Assembly (NCBI GenBank): GCA_004299545.1
Contig: SCRB01000292.1
Location: 1 to 7,133 of the forward strand
Length of the DNA: 7,133 nt
Reading direction: 5' to 3'
DNA from: Rhizobiaceae bacterium
GTDB lineage: Bacteria; Pseudomonadota; Alphaproteobacteria; Rhizobiales; Rhizobiaceae
Positions 1 through 5,411 of the stretch are shown in pieces. Both the position numbers and the translations under genes were made by a program. The notes under the pieces were generated by a model that did not search any database, was not told the origin of the DNA, and saw nothing but the letters and a program-made list of their open reading frames with translations. Within the stretch, counting starts at the first letter, position 1; each line of letters begins with the position of its first letter.

Positions 1-395
1 GGATTGGAACGCACCGCCGATTGCAGCGCCTTGCGATCCCGACCATTGTCCTTGACGGCGTTCGCGATGGTGCGCGCGTCGTCGCCCTTGGCGATGTCGC
101 GAACCCGAACGACACGCAGTCGTCCCACCTTTCGCATCGCGCTCAAAGCTGTCGCGCTGCTATGGGCATCGGCGATCGCCGACAAAAGCGTGCTCATCGC
201 ATCATCGCGGGAGAGACTTCCCGTGGTGTCGCGATCAGGCGAGACACCGCCCGCATTCGGTACTTTTTCCGACCGTGGCAGGGCCGATCCACCTCCTGCC
301 CCCTGCTGCGGCAGCACGTCCTTTGCATAGACAGGCGTGGAAACCGCGCCTGCCGCGAAAAGCGTCGAGAACGCCAGCGTCAATATCCGTTTCAT
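1..395 (-). CDS. Exported protein of unknown function, N-terminal part (cut by window edge)
   Basis: An open frame of 131 codons reads leftward off the window edge with no stop. It begins with a clear Sec signal peptide: MKR, then a hydrophobic stretch (residues 4-21), with likely cleavage after VYA at residue 24. A low-complexity Gly/Pro/Ser linker follows (about 25-60). Then comes a mixed alpha/beta segment (about 62-131) containing LSAIADAHSS, KVGRLRVVRVRDIAKGDD and a charged helix NAVKDNGRDRKAL. I know this only as a type of periplasmic hypothetical protein in rhizobia and cannot name a family or reaction. The start at 395 places the basic residues at the signal-peptide N-terminus and has GGTGA five bases upstream. 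An in-frame ATG at 407 (adding MVSQ) is equally possible. A weak EcfG-type promoter lies just upstream, so it may be stress-induced. Overlapping plus-strand frames are shadows. Confidence 0.75.
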   Translation of the reverse strand, partial: MKRILTLAFSTLFAAGAVSTPVYAKDVLPQQGAGGGSALPRSEKVPNAGGVSPDRDTTGSLSRDDAMSTLLSAIADAHSSATALSAMRKVGRLRVVRVRDIAKGDDARTIANAVKDNGRDRKALQSAVRSN

Positions 396-429
396 CTGGC
401 TCACCATTGTCTTGTCCGTAAGGAGCGGA

Positions 430-455
430 AACAGGATCAGGCGTGCTTTGGTTCC
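430..455 (-). promoter_or_regulatory. Possible EcfG-type promoter for the leftmost gene
   Basis: On the minus strand GGAAC (455-451) is followed after 17 bases by TGTT (433-430). The alphaproteobacterial EcfG consensus is GGAAC-N16/17-CGTT. The -35 is perfect, the spacing is permitted, and the -10 has TGTT instead of CGTT. The start site would fall near 423, giving a leader of roughly 16-28 bases to the ATG at 407 or 395. The position fits, but the -10 mismatch keeps this tentative. Confidence 0.4.
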
Positions 456-527
456 AAATCCCTCTCTGGACGCTGACGAACAATGGCGAAGCCGCAGCCT
501 ATAACTGCAACCACATACAACCAATAA

Positions 528-555
528 TAGAAAATAAAATCGAATAAAATACAAT
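528..555 (+). promoter_or_regulatory. Candidate sigma-70-type promoter for the leader and barrel gene
   Basis: TAGAAA (528-533) and TACAAT (550-555) are separated by 16 bases inside an AT-rich block (about 505-560) that stands out from the GC-rich surroundings. The -10 matches five of six consensus positions and the -35 four of six. Transcription would start near 562, directly before the structured leader at 578-662. This is pattern matching in an AT-rich stretch, so alternative boxes are possible. Confidence 0.3.
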
Positions 556-561
556 TAAAAG

Positions 562-662
562 ATGTGATTGTCCTTCTTGCAGGCAATGGTACCTGCACCT
601 TCCGCTTCACGCGGTTTACCTCCCCCTTCCGTCATACCACCCCCATGGCGGAAGGGGTTTTT
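562..662 (+). ncRNA. Candidate structured 5' leader or small RNA, about 100 nt
   Basis: The segment between the AT-rich promoter-like block and the barrel gene can fold into three successive hairpins. The first is 578-583 with 592-597 (TGCAGG/CCTGCA), the second 602-605 with 611-614 (CCGC/GCGG), and the third a strong terminator at 619-662. A CCTCCC sequence lies at 619-624, at the foot of the terminator; such anti-Shine-Dalgarno motifs are common in alphaproteobacterial small RNAs. CCTTCCG occurs twice (598-604 and 625-631), and both copies can pair with CGGAAGG at 649-655, which would permit alternative folds. It could be an attenuating leader of the downstream gene, an independent sRNA, or both. 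I could not match it to a named riboswitch or sRNA family. Transcript ends are inferred. Confidence 0.4.
623..662 (+). terminator. Intrinsic terminator or attenuator ahead of the barrel gene
   Basis: CCCCTTCCG (623-631) pairs perfectly with CGGAAGGGG (649-657). The stem extends inward by four more pairs (632-635 with 645-648, one of them G-U), leaving a 9-base loop. Five T follow directly at 658-662. This is a complete intrinsic terminator. It ends only four bases before the GGAG ribosome binding site (666-669) and 14 before the ATG at 676. No gene on this strand ends upstream of it, so it is either an attenuator or the end of a short independent RNA. Confidence 0.75.
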
Positions 663-675
663 ATCGGAGAAAACA

Positions 676-1893
676 ATGCGGATCTGGGGCCTCGGCGCGC
701 TCCTTCTCCTCTCGCTCGCCGGGCCTGCTTTCGCGGAGACCGCCTCTTCCGACGCCGCCGCCGCCATCGCGGCTGCAACCAAAAACGCCGACGCATCGAG
801 CGGCACACAAGCGGCGGTTTCACTCGATCGGCATTTCACCACCAACGCGCTCGACAGCGATCTTGCGTTTTCCGATTTCTACCGGGAGTTACGCGGCTCG
901 CTCTTCCACACCTTCAAGCAGAGCAACGGATATATCCGCCTTGGCGGCGCCTTCCGGGCAACAAGCTATGACCGCATCAGGATCGAAGACGACCGTAGCC
1001 TCATCCTTCTGGCCGAGGCCTACCGGCACCTGACGGACAGGATCGAACTGCGCGGCACGCTGACATGGCGTCTCGCCTCGATCGGCGACGACCTGCGTAT
1101 CGGCGATCTCGCCATCGGCACGCGGACAAGAAGCAATGATTTCGGCGGCGCGCTGCAAGCGGGCATCGATCTCGGCGGCGGCAATGCCCTGATCCTCGAA
1201 GCGGGCGATACGGTGGAGCGCTACGGCAAGGCGCGTTTCCAGGACGACCTCATCCGGCCAGCGAAGATCGAACCCGACCGGAACAGGCTGGCGCTCGGCG
1301 CCACATGGCGACACACGGACGGCAGGTTGCGCTATGGCGTCGCCGTCAGTGCTGCTTTCGTGAATACCGAAAAACTCGGCGATCCGCCGATCGCCTATTC
1401 ACTTGCCAATTACGTTCTTCGCGGCGAAATCCATTATGAAACCGCTGGCGGCACAGCCATCGAAGCCTCGCTCGGCGTCGCGATGCTGAAGGGGGCGCAT
1501 GGCATCTATGAGGAAACGCGGCCCGCCTATAGCCTGCTCGTGAAGCAGCCGCTCAAGGGCGGCATCGAACTGCGCGGCTCGCTGACAGGGTCCTATGATC
1601 TCCTCGACGGCGACGATCCTCTGGCCGGATGGCGCCAGCGTCTTGAGTTCGAGGCCAATTTCCCGCTCGGCGAGGCCGTTGCCTTCGGCATCGGTGTCTT
1701 CCATCAGCGGGAAGACAATCTGTTCCTGGGAAACACGGAACGCTCGAACGGCGTCTACCTCGAGTTCGACTATGCTGTCCGCAAGGACACGACGCTCGTC
1801 GCGCGAGCGGATTTCAGCGAGTGCCGGACCTCCGTGGTCGACACGCGCAAGAAGACGCTCGACACCTTCCTCGGCTTCCGCACGAAATTATAA
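676..1893 (+). CDS. Exported protein, probable outer-membrane beta-barrel
   Basis: The product is 405 residues. It opens with a signal peptide (MRIW, hydrophobic 4-18, probable cleavage after AFA at residue 20). An Ala/Ser-rich, likely disordered segment follows (21-48). From about residue 65 to the end there are repeated amphipathic stretches with alternating polar and hydrophobic residues, separated by short charged turns, for example RGTLTWRLASIGDD (127-139), LRYGVAVSAAFVN (218-230), GIELRGSLTGSYDLL (296-310) and GVYLEFDYAVRKD (359-371). This pattern is typical of outer-membrane barrels or porin-like proteins. I do not recognise a named family, and a substrate cannot be inferred. The ATG at 676 is preferred because GGAG lies six bases upstream and the signal peptide begins there. 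The frame stays open upstream to a TTG at 568, but that would bury the signal peptide behind a proline-rich extension. The start lies 14 bases after a strong terminator, suggesting attenuation. Confidence 0.7.
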   Translation: MRIWGLGALLLLSLAGPAFAETASSDAAAAIAAATKNADASSGTQAAVSLDRHFTTNALDSDLAFSDFYRELRGSLFHTFKQSNGYIRLGGAFRATSYDRIRIEDDRSLILLAEAYRHLTDRIELRGTLTWRLASIGDDLRIGDLAIGTRTRSNDFGGALQAGIDLGGGNALILEAGDTVERYGKARFQDDLIRPAKIEPDRNRLALGATWRHTDGRLRYGVAVSAAFVNTEKLGDPPIAYSLANYVLRGEIHYETAGGTAIEASLGVAMLKGAHGIYEETRPAYSLLVKQPLKGGIELRGSLTGSYDLLDGDDPLAGWRQRLEFEANFPLGEAVAFGIGVFHQREDNLFLGNTERSNGVYLEFDYAVRKDTTLVARADFSECRTSVVDTRKKTLDTFLGFRTKL

Positions 1894-1902
1894 GGTTCGG
1901 CA

Positions 1903-1927
1903 GGCAGGAGGGATGGCCCCTCCTGCC
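1903..1927. terminator. GC-rich hairpin between convergent genes
   Basis: A perfect 10-bp stem GGCAGGAGGG (1903-1912) / CCCTCCTGCC (1918-1927) with a 5-base loop sits nine bases after the barrel gene stop and 25 bases before the stop of the convergent repeat-protein gene. Neither strand has a T tract after the stem, so it is not a canonical intrinsic terminator. It may still be a bidirectional transcript-end or 3'-protecting hairpin. Confidence 0.5.
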
Positions 1928-1945
1928 CCCGGGCATCATGCCAAA

Positions 1946-1960
1946 GCCGCTTTTAGCGGC
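1946..1960. repeat. Small hairpin spanning the repeat-protein stop codon
   Basis: GCCGCT (1946-1951) and AGCGGC (1955-1960) form a perfect 6-bp stem with a 3-base loop that overlaps the TAA stop of the minus-strand gene. On the minus strand only TTT follows the stem, so at most it is a weak terminator. Confidence 0.4.
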
Positions 1961-2303
1961 GGTGGTGTCCGCCGTGCCCGGTTCCACCATTGCGGTTGTT
2001 GTTGCCGCTGAGGATGCCGCTGACGCCGATGCCGCTCAGCACACCCGACAGGATGCCGTTACCGCTCAATATGCCCGAATTCCCGCTCAGGATCAGCGAG
2101 CCGTTGAGGACGGAAACCCCGTTCAGAAGCTTGACATTGCCGAGGCCGATCGACGGCGACAGGTTGAGAAGCCCGCTCGACACGCCATTGCCGTTGGCCA
2201 TGGAACCGTGGCCGAAGCCAGATCCCCAGCCGCCGGCCTGTGCTGCGGCGGTGGACAAGGAAACAGCAGCAACGGCAGCGATGGTGATGATAGCCTTTTT
2301 CAT
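1953..2303 (-). CDS. Small secreted Gly/Asn/Leu/Ser repeat protein
   Basis: The product is 116 residues. A signal peptide (KK, hydrophobic 4-16, likely cleavage after AQA at residue 23) is followed by a Gly-rich N-terminus. Residues 44-103 then carry short imperfect repeats built on [VIL]-L-[NS]-G-x, including LLNG, VLNG, LILSGN, GILSGN, GILSG, VLSG and GILSGN. The tail (104-116) is Gly/His/Arg-rich and ends GHGGHHRR. The mature part has almost no acidic residues and no cysteine. Such a beta-prone Gly/Asn/Ser pattern suggests a surface, matrix or amyloid-like protein, but no family was recognised and this is inference. The start at 2303 has GGGAG eight bases upstream. The frame is open upstream for 30 more codons, but those lack sense as an export signal. 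An 11-bp inverted repeat lies about 95 bases before the start, and the stop codon lies within a small hairpin. Confidence 0.75.
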   Translation of the reverse strand: MKKAIITIAAVAAVSLSTAAAQAGGWGSGFGHGSMANGNGVSSGLLNLSPSIGLGNVKLLNGVSVLNGSLILSGNSGILSGNGILSGVLSGIGVSGILSGNNNRNGGTGHGGHHRR

Positions 2304-2397
2304 GATGTATTCTCCCGTATCTGTGCAGTGTTTCCTTCCGCTCGACGGTATTACCTCCGAGCACAGGAAACTACTTATGATGGAGAAATACAACTAT

Positions 2398-2431
2398 TAA
2401 TGGAAAGAATTCGTTAGGAGTCTTTCCATTA
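2398..2431. repeat. 11-bp perfect inverted repeat upstream of the repeat-protein gene
   Basis: TAATGGAAAGA (2398-2408) and TCTTTCCATTA (2421-2431) are exact reverse complements separated by 12 bases. The repeat lies between the acyltransferase and repeat-protein genes, both on the minus strand. In minus-strand RNA the loop would read CTCCTAACGAAT, whose CTCC can pair with the GGAG of the downstream ribosome binding site. It could be a protein-binding operator, an RNA hairpin in the 5' leader, or a weak transcript end for the acyltransferase gene. No T tract of note follows the stem. Confidence 0.6.
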
Positions 2432-2437
2432 CGGCAA

Positions 2438-2460
2438 TTAACCTCAATTCTTCAGGTTAA
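2438..2460. repeat. 7-bp inverted repeat spanning the acyltransferase stop
   Basis: TTAACCT (2438-2444) and AGGTTAA (2454-2460) are perfect reverse complements with a 9-base spacer. The right arm includes the TAA stop of the minus-strand acyltransferase gene. The stem is AT-rich and has no T tract after it, so termination is doubtful. Confidence 0.4.
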
Positions 2461-3089
2461 CCGCTCCATTTTTCGATAAATTTTAAAATACTTGATTTCT
2501 GCATGTCGGGAATGGCTTCAAAGAGCTTTTCGAGCGGCCAATCCCACCAGGCCAGGGCCTCCAGCCTCGCACCGATTTCCGGAGCGAAACGTGGCCGGAT
2601 GCATTTCGCCGGCGCACCCGCGACGATCTGATAGGCATCGACATCGCGCGTCACGACGGCATTGGCGCCGACCACGGCGCCGTTTCCTATGCGTATGCCG
2701 GGCAGTACGACCGCCCCGTGACCGATCCAGACGTCATGGCCGATCGCGACCCGCTTTTGCCGCCGGCGCTCGCGAAAGCCCTGATCGACGCCGAGGTAGC
2801 GAAAATACTCGTTCGGACGGTAGGTGATCTTGTGGGTCGTCGCCCGATCGAGCGGATGCTCCAGCGCGTTGATACGCGTATTGGCCGCGATCGAGCAGAA
2901 TTTTCCGATGTCCGAATGGATCGCTTCCGCATTGCGTTCGAAATACGAGAAATCGCCCACCGTGACGTCGCGCAGGACCGTCCTCTCCGCGATCGCGGCG
3001 TAGCGCCCGAGGCGACAGGATTTGAGTTCCGCCGTCGGGTGGATACGCGGTTCGGGTTCCGTAAAGCGAAGGTCGGGCGAAGGGCTCAT
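2457..3089 (-). CDS. Hexapeptide-repeat acyltransferase, phosphonate-associated/XAT type
   Basis: The product is 210 residues with the left-handed beta-helix signature of hexapeptide acyltransferases. Imperfect [LIV]-G-x-x-x-x turns run from about residue 16 to 72 (LGRYAAI, VGDFSYF, IGKFCSI). A second block spans 115-160 (IGHDVWIGHGAVVLPGIRIG, then GANAVVT and IVAGAPAK). An insert at 73-113 carries EHP, whose His78 sits where xenobiotic acetyltransferases have their catalytic base. The protein resembles the transferase called phosphonate-metabolism hexapeptide family protein (TIGR03308), often mislabelled chloramphenicol acetyltransferase. It probably moves an acetyl group from acetyl-CoA to a hydroxyl or amino group in the cytoplasm; the substrate is unknown, and no phn genes are visible here. 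The ATG at 3089 is firm because an in-frame stop lies four codons upstream and AAGGGG is five bases before it. The creA-family gene ends 92 bases upstream on the same strand. The last 15 codons are markedly AT-rich. Confidence 0.85.
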   Translation of the reverse strand: MSPSPDLRFTEPEPRIHPTAELKSCRLGRYAAIAERTVLRDVTVGDFSYFERNAEAIHSDIGKFCSIAANTRINALEHPLDRATTHKITYRPNEYFRYLGVDQGFRERRRQKRVAIGHDVWIGHGAVVLPGIRIGNGAVVGANAVVTRDVDAYQIVAGAPAKCIRPRFAPEIGARLEALAWWDWPLEKLFEAIPDMQKSSILKFIEKWSG

Positions 3090-3165
3090 GAATGCCCCTT
3101 ACGCCAGCCTCCTTTGCCGTACAACATTGCACCCGCCCCTTCCCTGGCAGGCGAAGCAGCATCAC

Positions 3166-3192
3166 CCGGCCGCGCAGACTCCTACTGGCCGG
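3166..3192. repeat. GC dyad spanning the creA-family stop codon
   Basis: CCGGCC (3166-3171) and GGCCGG (3187-3192) are complementary with a 15-base spacer that contains the TAG stop of the minus-strand creA-family gene. No T tract follows on the minus strand. It could be a weak transcript-end hairpin, or chance in GC-rich DNA. Confidence 0.3.
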
Positions 3193-3718
3193 CGTTTTTC
3201 GTCCCTCCGCCGTTTTTCTGATCAGTGGCATTTTTCGGCTGATCCTTCAACCAGACGACCTGCTGATTGTAGAGCGGCACGGTCGAGATCGACATTTTCG
3301 CCGAACCGTTCTGCACCTGCCGGGAATGCGCCAGATAGATCAGCGTGTTGTTGGCCTTGTCGTAGATGCGGTTCACCACCTGCTTCTTCCAGATCAGGCT
3401 GATCCCCTGCTTGAACACCTCCTCGCCTTTTTCCGAGAGGTCGATGTCGCCGATGCTGATCGGCCCCGTCTGGCTGCAGGAAATGGCGGTATTGGAGGGG
3501 TCCTCGAACCAGTTGCCCTTGTGCAGCCGGTCGATGATGCTGCGGTCGAAATAGGCGATGTGGCAGGTGACGCCATCGACTTTCGGGTCCTTGAACGCCT
3601 CGACGACGATGTCATTGCCAACCCAGTCGACTCCCACCTTGCCGACCTCCTTGGCGAGCGACGGCGCGACGGAGAAGGCAAGCAAAGCCGCTGCAAGAGC
3701 GATACCGATCGTTTTCAT
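3182..3718 (-). CDS. creA: CreA family periplasmic protein
   Basis: The product is 178 residues. A signal peptide (MKT, hydrophobic 4-18, likely cleavage after SLA at residue 22) precedes a compact domain with the hallmarks of the CreA family: KVGVDWVGNDIVVEAFKDPKV (27-47), GVTCHIAYFDR (49-59) and NTAISCSQTGPI (76-87). The two conserved cysteines, Cys52 and Cys81, probably form a periplasmic disulphide. LIYLAHSR (126-133) and STVPLY (145-150) follow. The C-terminal tail (160-178) is Lys/Asn/Gly-rich and looks disordered. The family's biochemical role is not established; the name comes from the E. coli creABCD locus, and the other cre genes are absent here. The start at 3718 has GAGGA six bases upstream and begins the signal peptide; the longer frame to 3793 adds a non-export leader. 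It is transcribed away from the Sco gene across a 193-base gap and may be cotranscribed with the acyltransferase. Confidence 0.9.
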   Translation of the reverse strand: MKTIGIALAAALLAFSVAPSLAKEVGKVGVDWVGNDIVVEAFKDPKVDGVTCHIAYFDRSIIDRLHKGNWFEDPSNTAISCSQTGPISIGDIDLSEKGEEVFKQGISLIWKKQVVNRIYDKANNTLIYLAHSRQVQNGSAKMSISTVPLYNQQVVWLKDQPKNATDQKNGGGTKNAGQ

Positions 3719-3788
3719 GAAGGTTCCTCGGTTGGTTCCGGTCGCGAAAAAATTGGGGAGGCGGCGAGAGGAATGCAACGGCTCTTGC

Positions 3789-3808
3789 GGCAAAGCGGCA
3801 CCTTTGCC
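3789..3808. promoter_or_regulatory. Perfect dyad in the creA-sco divergent gap, possible operator
   Basis: GGCAAAG (3789-3795) and CTTTGCC (3802-3808) are exact reverse complements separated by six bases, the usual form of a dimeric regulator site. The dyad lies 71 bases upstream of the creA-family start and about 104 upstream of the Sco start. It overlaps a candidate -35 (TTGCCA, 3804-3809) reading toward the Sco gene, where a repressor could act. I do not recognise the motif as a known regulator's site. Confidence 0.4.
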
Positions 3809-3831
3809 ATATCCGCATTCGATCCTATGCT
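3804..3831 (+). promoter_or_regulatory. Candidate promoter for the sco-prmA unit
   Basis: TTGCCA (3804-3809) and TATGCT (3826-3831) are 16 bases apart, matching four of six positions in each sigma-70 box. The start would fall near 3838, about 75 bases ahead of the Sco ATG. The match is modest, and its support comes mainly from position and the overlapping dyad. Confidence 0.25.
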
Positions 3832-3911
3832 GCAGAATCTATGGAAACGTAGGCCGTTACGCTCATTTTTGAAGTGCGCGGACAGCCTCCGAGACAGGGC
3901 GGACAAGTCCC

Positions 3912-4493
3912 ATGATGCGTTCCATTTCCGTCGCCATTCTAGCCCTGATGATCGCGGGGATAGGCTGGCTGACATTCGACTGGTATGCCCAGCGCCACTC
4001 CGGCGAGGCGTTCGGCGCCCCCTTCGCATTGGTCGACCAGTTCGATAAGCCCATCACGCAATCCGCGTTCCGCGGCCACCCGAGCGCTCTCTTCTTCGGT
4101 TATACCCATTGCCCGGAAGTCTGCCCGACAACACTTTTCGAACTGGACGCATGGCTGAAGAAGCTCGGTCCGCAGGCAAAGGACGTAAAAGCCTATTTCA
4201 TCACCATCGATCCGGAACGCGACACGCCTCAGGTCATGAACCAGTATGTCAGCAATGTCTCGAAGCGCATCACCGGAATTTCCGGCGATCCGGCGAAGGT
4301 CGAGGCGATGGCCAAATCCTTCGGCATCTATTTCCGCAAGATTCCCGGCGACACAGCCGATGATTATACGATGGACCACACCGCCTCGGTCCTTCTGCTC
4401 GATCGCAACGGGGCCTTTGTCGGCACGATTGCCTATGGCGAGGACGAAAAGGCCGCCATGGCCAAGCTGAAACGCCTGGAGGATGGCGCCTGA
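3912..4493 (+). CDS. Sco1/SenC copper chaperone for cytochrome oxidase assembly
   Basis: The product is 193 residues. An uncleaved N-terminal membrane anchor (about 4-22) holds a thioredoxin-fold domain in the periplasm. The Sco signature is complete: FFGYTHCPEVCPTT gives the CxxxC copper pair Cys67 and Cys71, and YTMDHTA supplies the third ligand His156. FITIDPERDTP (96-106) and LLLDRNGAFVG (161-171) are also typical. Family members deliver copper to the CuA site of cytochrome c oxidase or keep its cysteines reduced. The length is normal for the family. Two adjacent Met codons (3912 and 3915) are both possible starts, and only a weak GGAC-type ribosome site lies upstream. The creA-family gene diverges from it, and prmA follows 19 bases downstream on the same strand, implying cotranscription although the two functions are unrelated. 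No oxidase gene is in the window. Confidence 0.93.
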   Translation: MMRSISVAILALMIAGIGWLTFDWYAQRHSGEAFGAPFALVDQFDKPITQSAFRGHPSALFFGYTHCPEVCPTTLFELDAWLKKLGPQAKDVKAYFITIDPERDTPQVMNQYVSNVSKRITGISGDPAKVEAMAKSFGIYFRKIPGDTADDYTMDHTASVLLLDRNGAFVGTIAYGEDEKAAMAKLKRLEDGA

Positions 4494-4512
4494 CACGCCC
4501 GGATAGCCTCGT

Positions 4513-5388
4513 TTGACCCAGACCCGGTTCCATTTCATCGCCGCAGGCGACGACGCCCGCCGCGCCTATCGCGAACTGGAAGCTGCCTTCGAGGACGACG
4601 GCTTGCCGCTCGCCATCGTGGAACTCGACGAAAAGCGCGACCTGCACGAGATTTCGGTTTACGCCGAAGGCGATCCGGAGGCTGTGAAGGCAAAAATCGC
4701 GGAGATATTGCAGCATGCTCTCCCCTCGCCTCTTCCTGTCGAGCAGGAAATCCTGCCGGATATCGACTGGGTGACGAAATCCCTTGAAGGGCTTCAGCCG
4801 GTTCGTTCCCGGCGCTTCCTCGTCCATGGATCGCATGACCGCACCAGAAAGCGCATCGGCGATATCGGCATTGAGATCGACGCCGGACAGGCCTTCGGCA
4901 CCGGCCATCACGGCACCACGTCCGGCTGTCTCGACATGCTCTGGCAGGTCGCGCGCCGTGAACGGCCGCGCAACGCGCTCGATCTCGGCACAGGGAGTGC
5001 GGTCCTTGCGATCGCGCTGGCGAAGATCGCCCGCATCCCCATCCTCGCCACGGACATCGACCCGATTGCCACGAAGGTGGCGGCGCAGAACGTACGCCTG
5101 AATGGCGTCGAAGCGTGGGTGGAAACGCGCTGCGCCGCGGGCTTTCACGACCCCGCGTTCCGCGAGCGCGGCCCCTTCGGCCTGATCCTCGCCAACATTC
5201 TAGCCCGGCCGCTGATGAAACTTGCACCGGCAATGGCGCTGCATCTCGCGCCTGGCGGCTCGCTCATCCTTTCCGGCATTCTGGAACGCCAGCGCCGTGC
5301 CATTGTCGCCGCCTATGCGACGCAGGGTTTCCGCCACGTCTCCACCCTCCCAAGGGAGGGATGGGTGACGCTGCATATGAAGCGCTGA
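4513..5388 (+). CDS. prmA: Ribosomal protein L11 methyltransferase
   Basis: The product is 291 residues, the usual PrmA length. It transfers methyl groups from S-adenosylmethionine to ribosomal protein L11. The N-terminal substrate-recognition domain (1-about 95) is ferredoxin-like. The class I methyltransferase domain shows FGTGHHGTT (128-136), motif [16 protein letters not shown] (157-171), ATDIDPIA with the acidic SAM-binding residue (179-186), and the catalytic-loop motif LANILARPL (226-234), then LSGIL (253-257). All expected landmarks are present, so it should be active. The start is a TTG at 4513: there is no in-frame ATG before residue 142, which is inside the catalytic domain, and the N-terminal domain must be included. 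A GGAT about nine bases upstream is a poor ribosome site. Only 19 bases separate it from the Sco gene, so it probably depends on that transcript. It converges with the DUF1328 gene across 28 bases. Confidence 0.95.
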   Translation: MTQTRFHFIAAGDDARRAYRELEAAFEDDGLPLAIVELDEKRDLHEISVYAEGDPEAVKAKIAEILQHALPSPLPVEQEILPDIDWVTKSLEGLQPVRSRRFLVHGSHDRTRKRIGDIGIEIDAGQAFGTGHHGTTSGCLDMLWQVARRERPRNALDLGTGSAVLAIALAKIARIPILATDIDPIATKVAAQNVRLNGVEAWVETRCAAGFHDPAFRERGPFGLILANILARPLMKLAPAMALHLAPGGSLILSGILERQRRAIVAAYATQGFRHVSTLPREGWVTLHMKR

Positions 5389-5411
5389 CGCCAGCCGGGG
5401 CAGAGGACTGC

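Noticed and set aside
4..476. Two overlapping plus-strand open frames (4-330 and 21-476)
   Set aside because: They lie opposite the signal-peptide-bearing minus-strand gene at 1-395. Their products are low-complexity and Arg/Ser-rich, with no recognisable motif.
568..675. Extended TTG start for the barrel protein
   Set aside because: It would place a proline-rich segment before the signal peptide and encode through a strong terminator. The ATG at 676 has a good ribosome site.
3719..3911. EcfG-type promoter for creA-family or sco gene
   Set aside because: GGAAC occurs upstream of the creA-family gene on the minus strand, but no CGTT or GTT follows at 16-17 bases.
3092..4048. 318-codon plus-strand frame
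   Set aside because: It runs antisense through the well-recognised creA-family gene and into the start of sco. It is a shadow of GC-rich codon use.
4270..5148. 292-codon minus-strand frame
   Set aside because: It is antisense to sco and prmA, both of which have complete family motifs.
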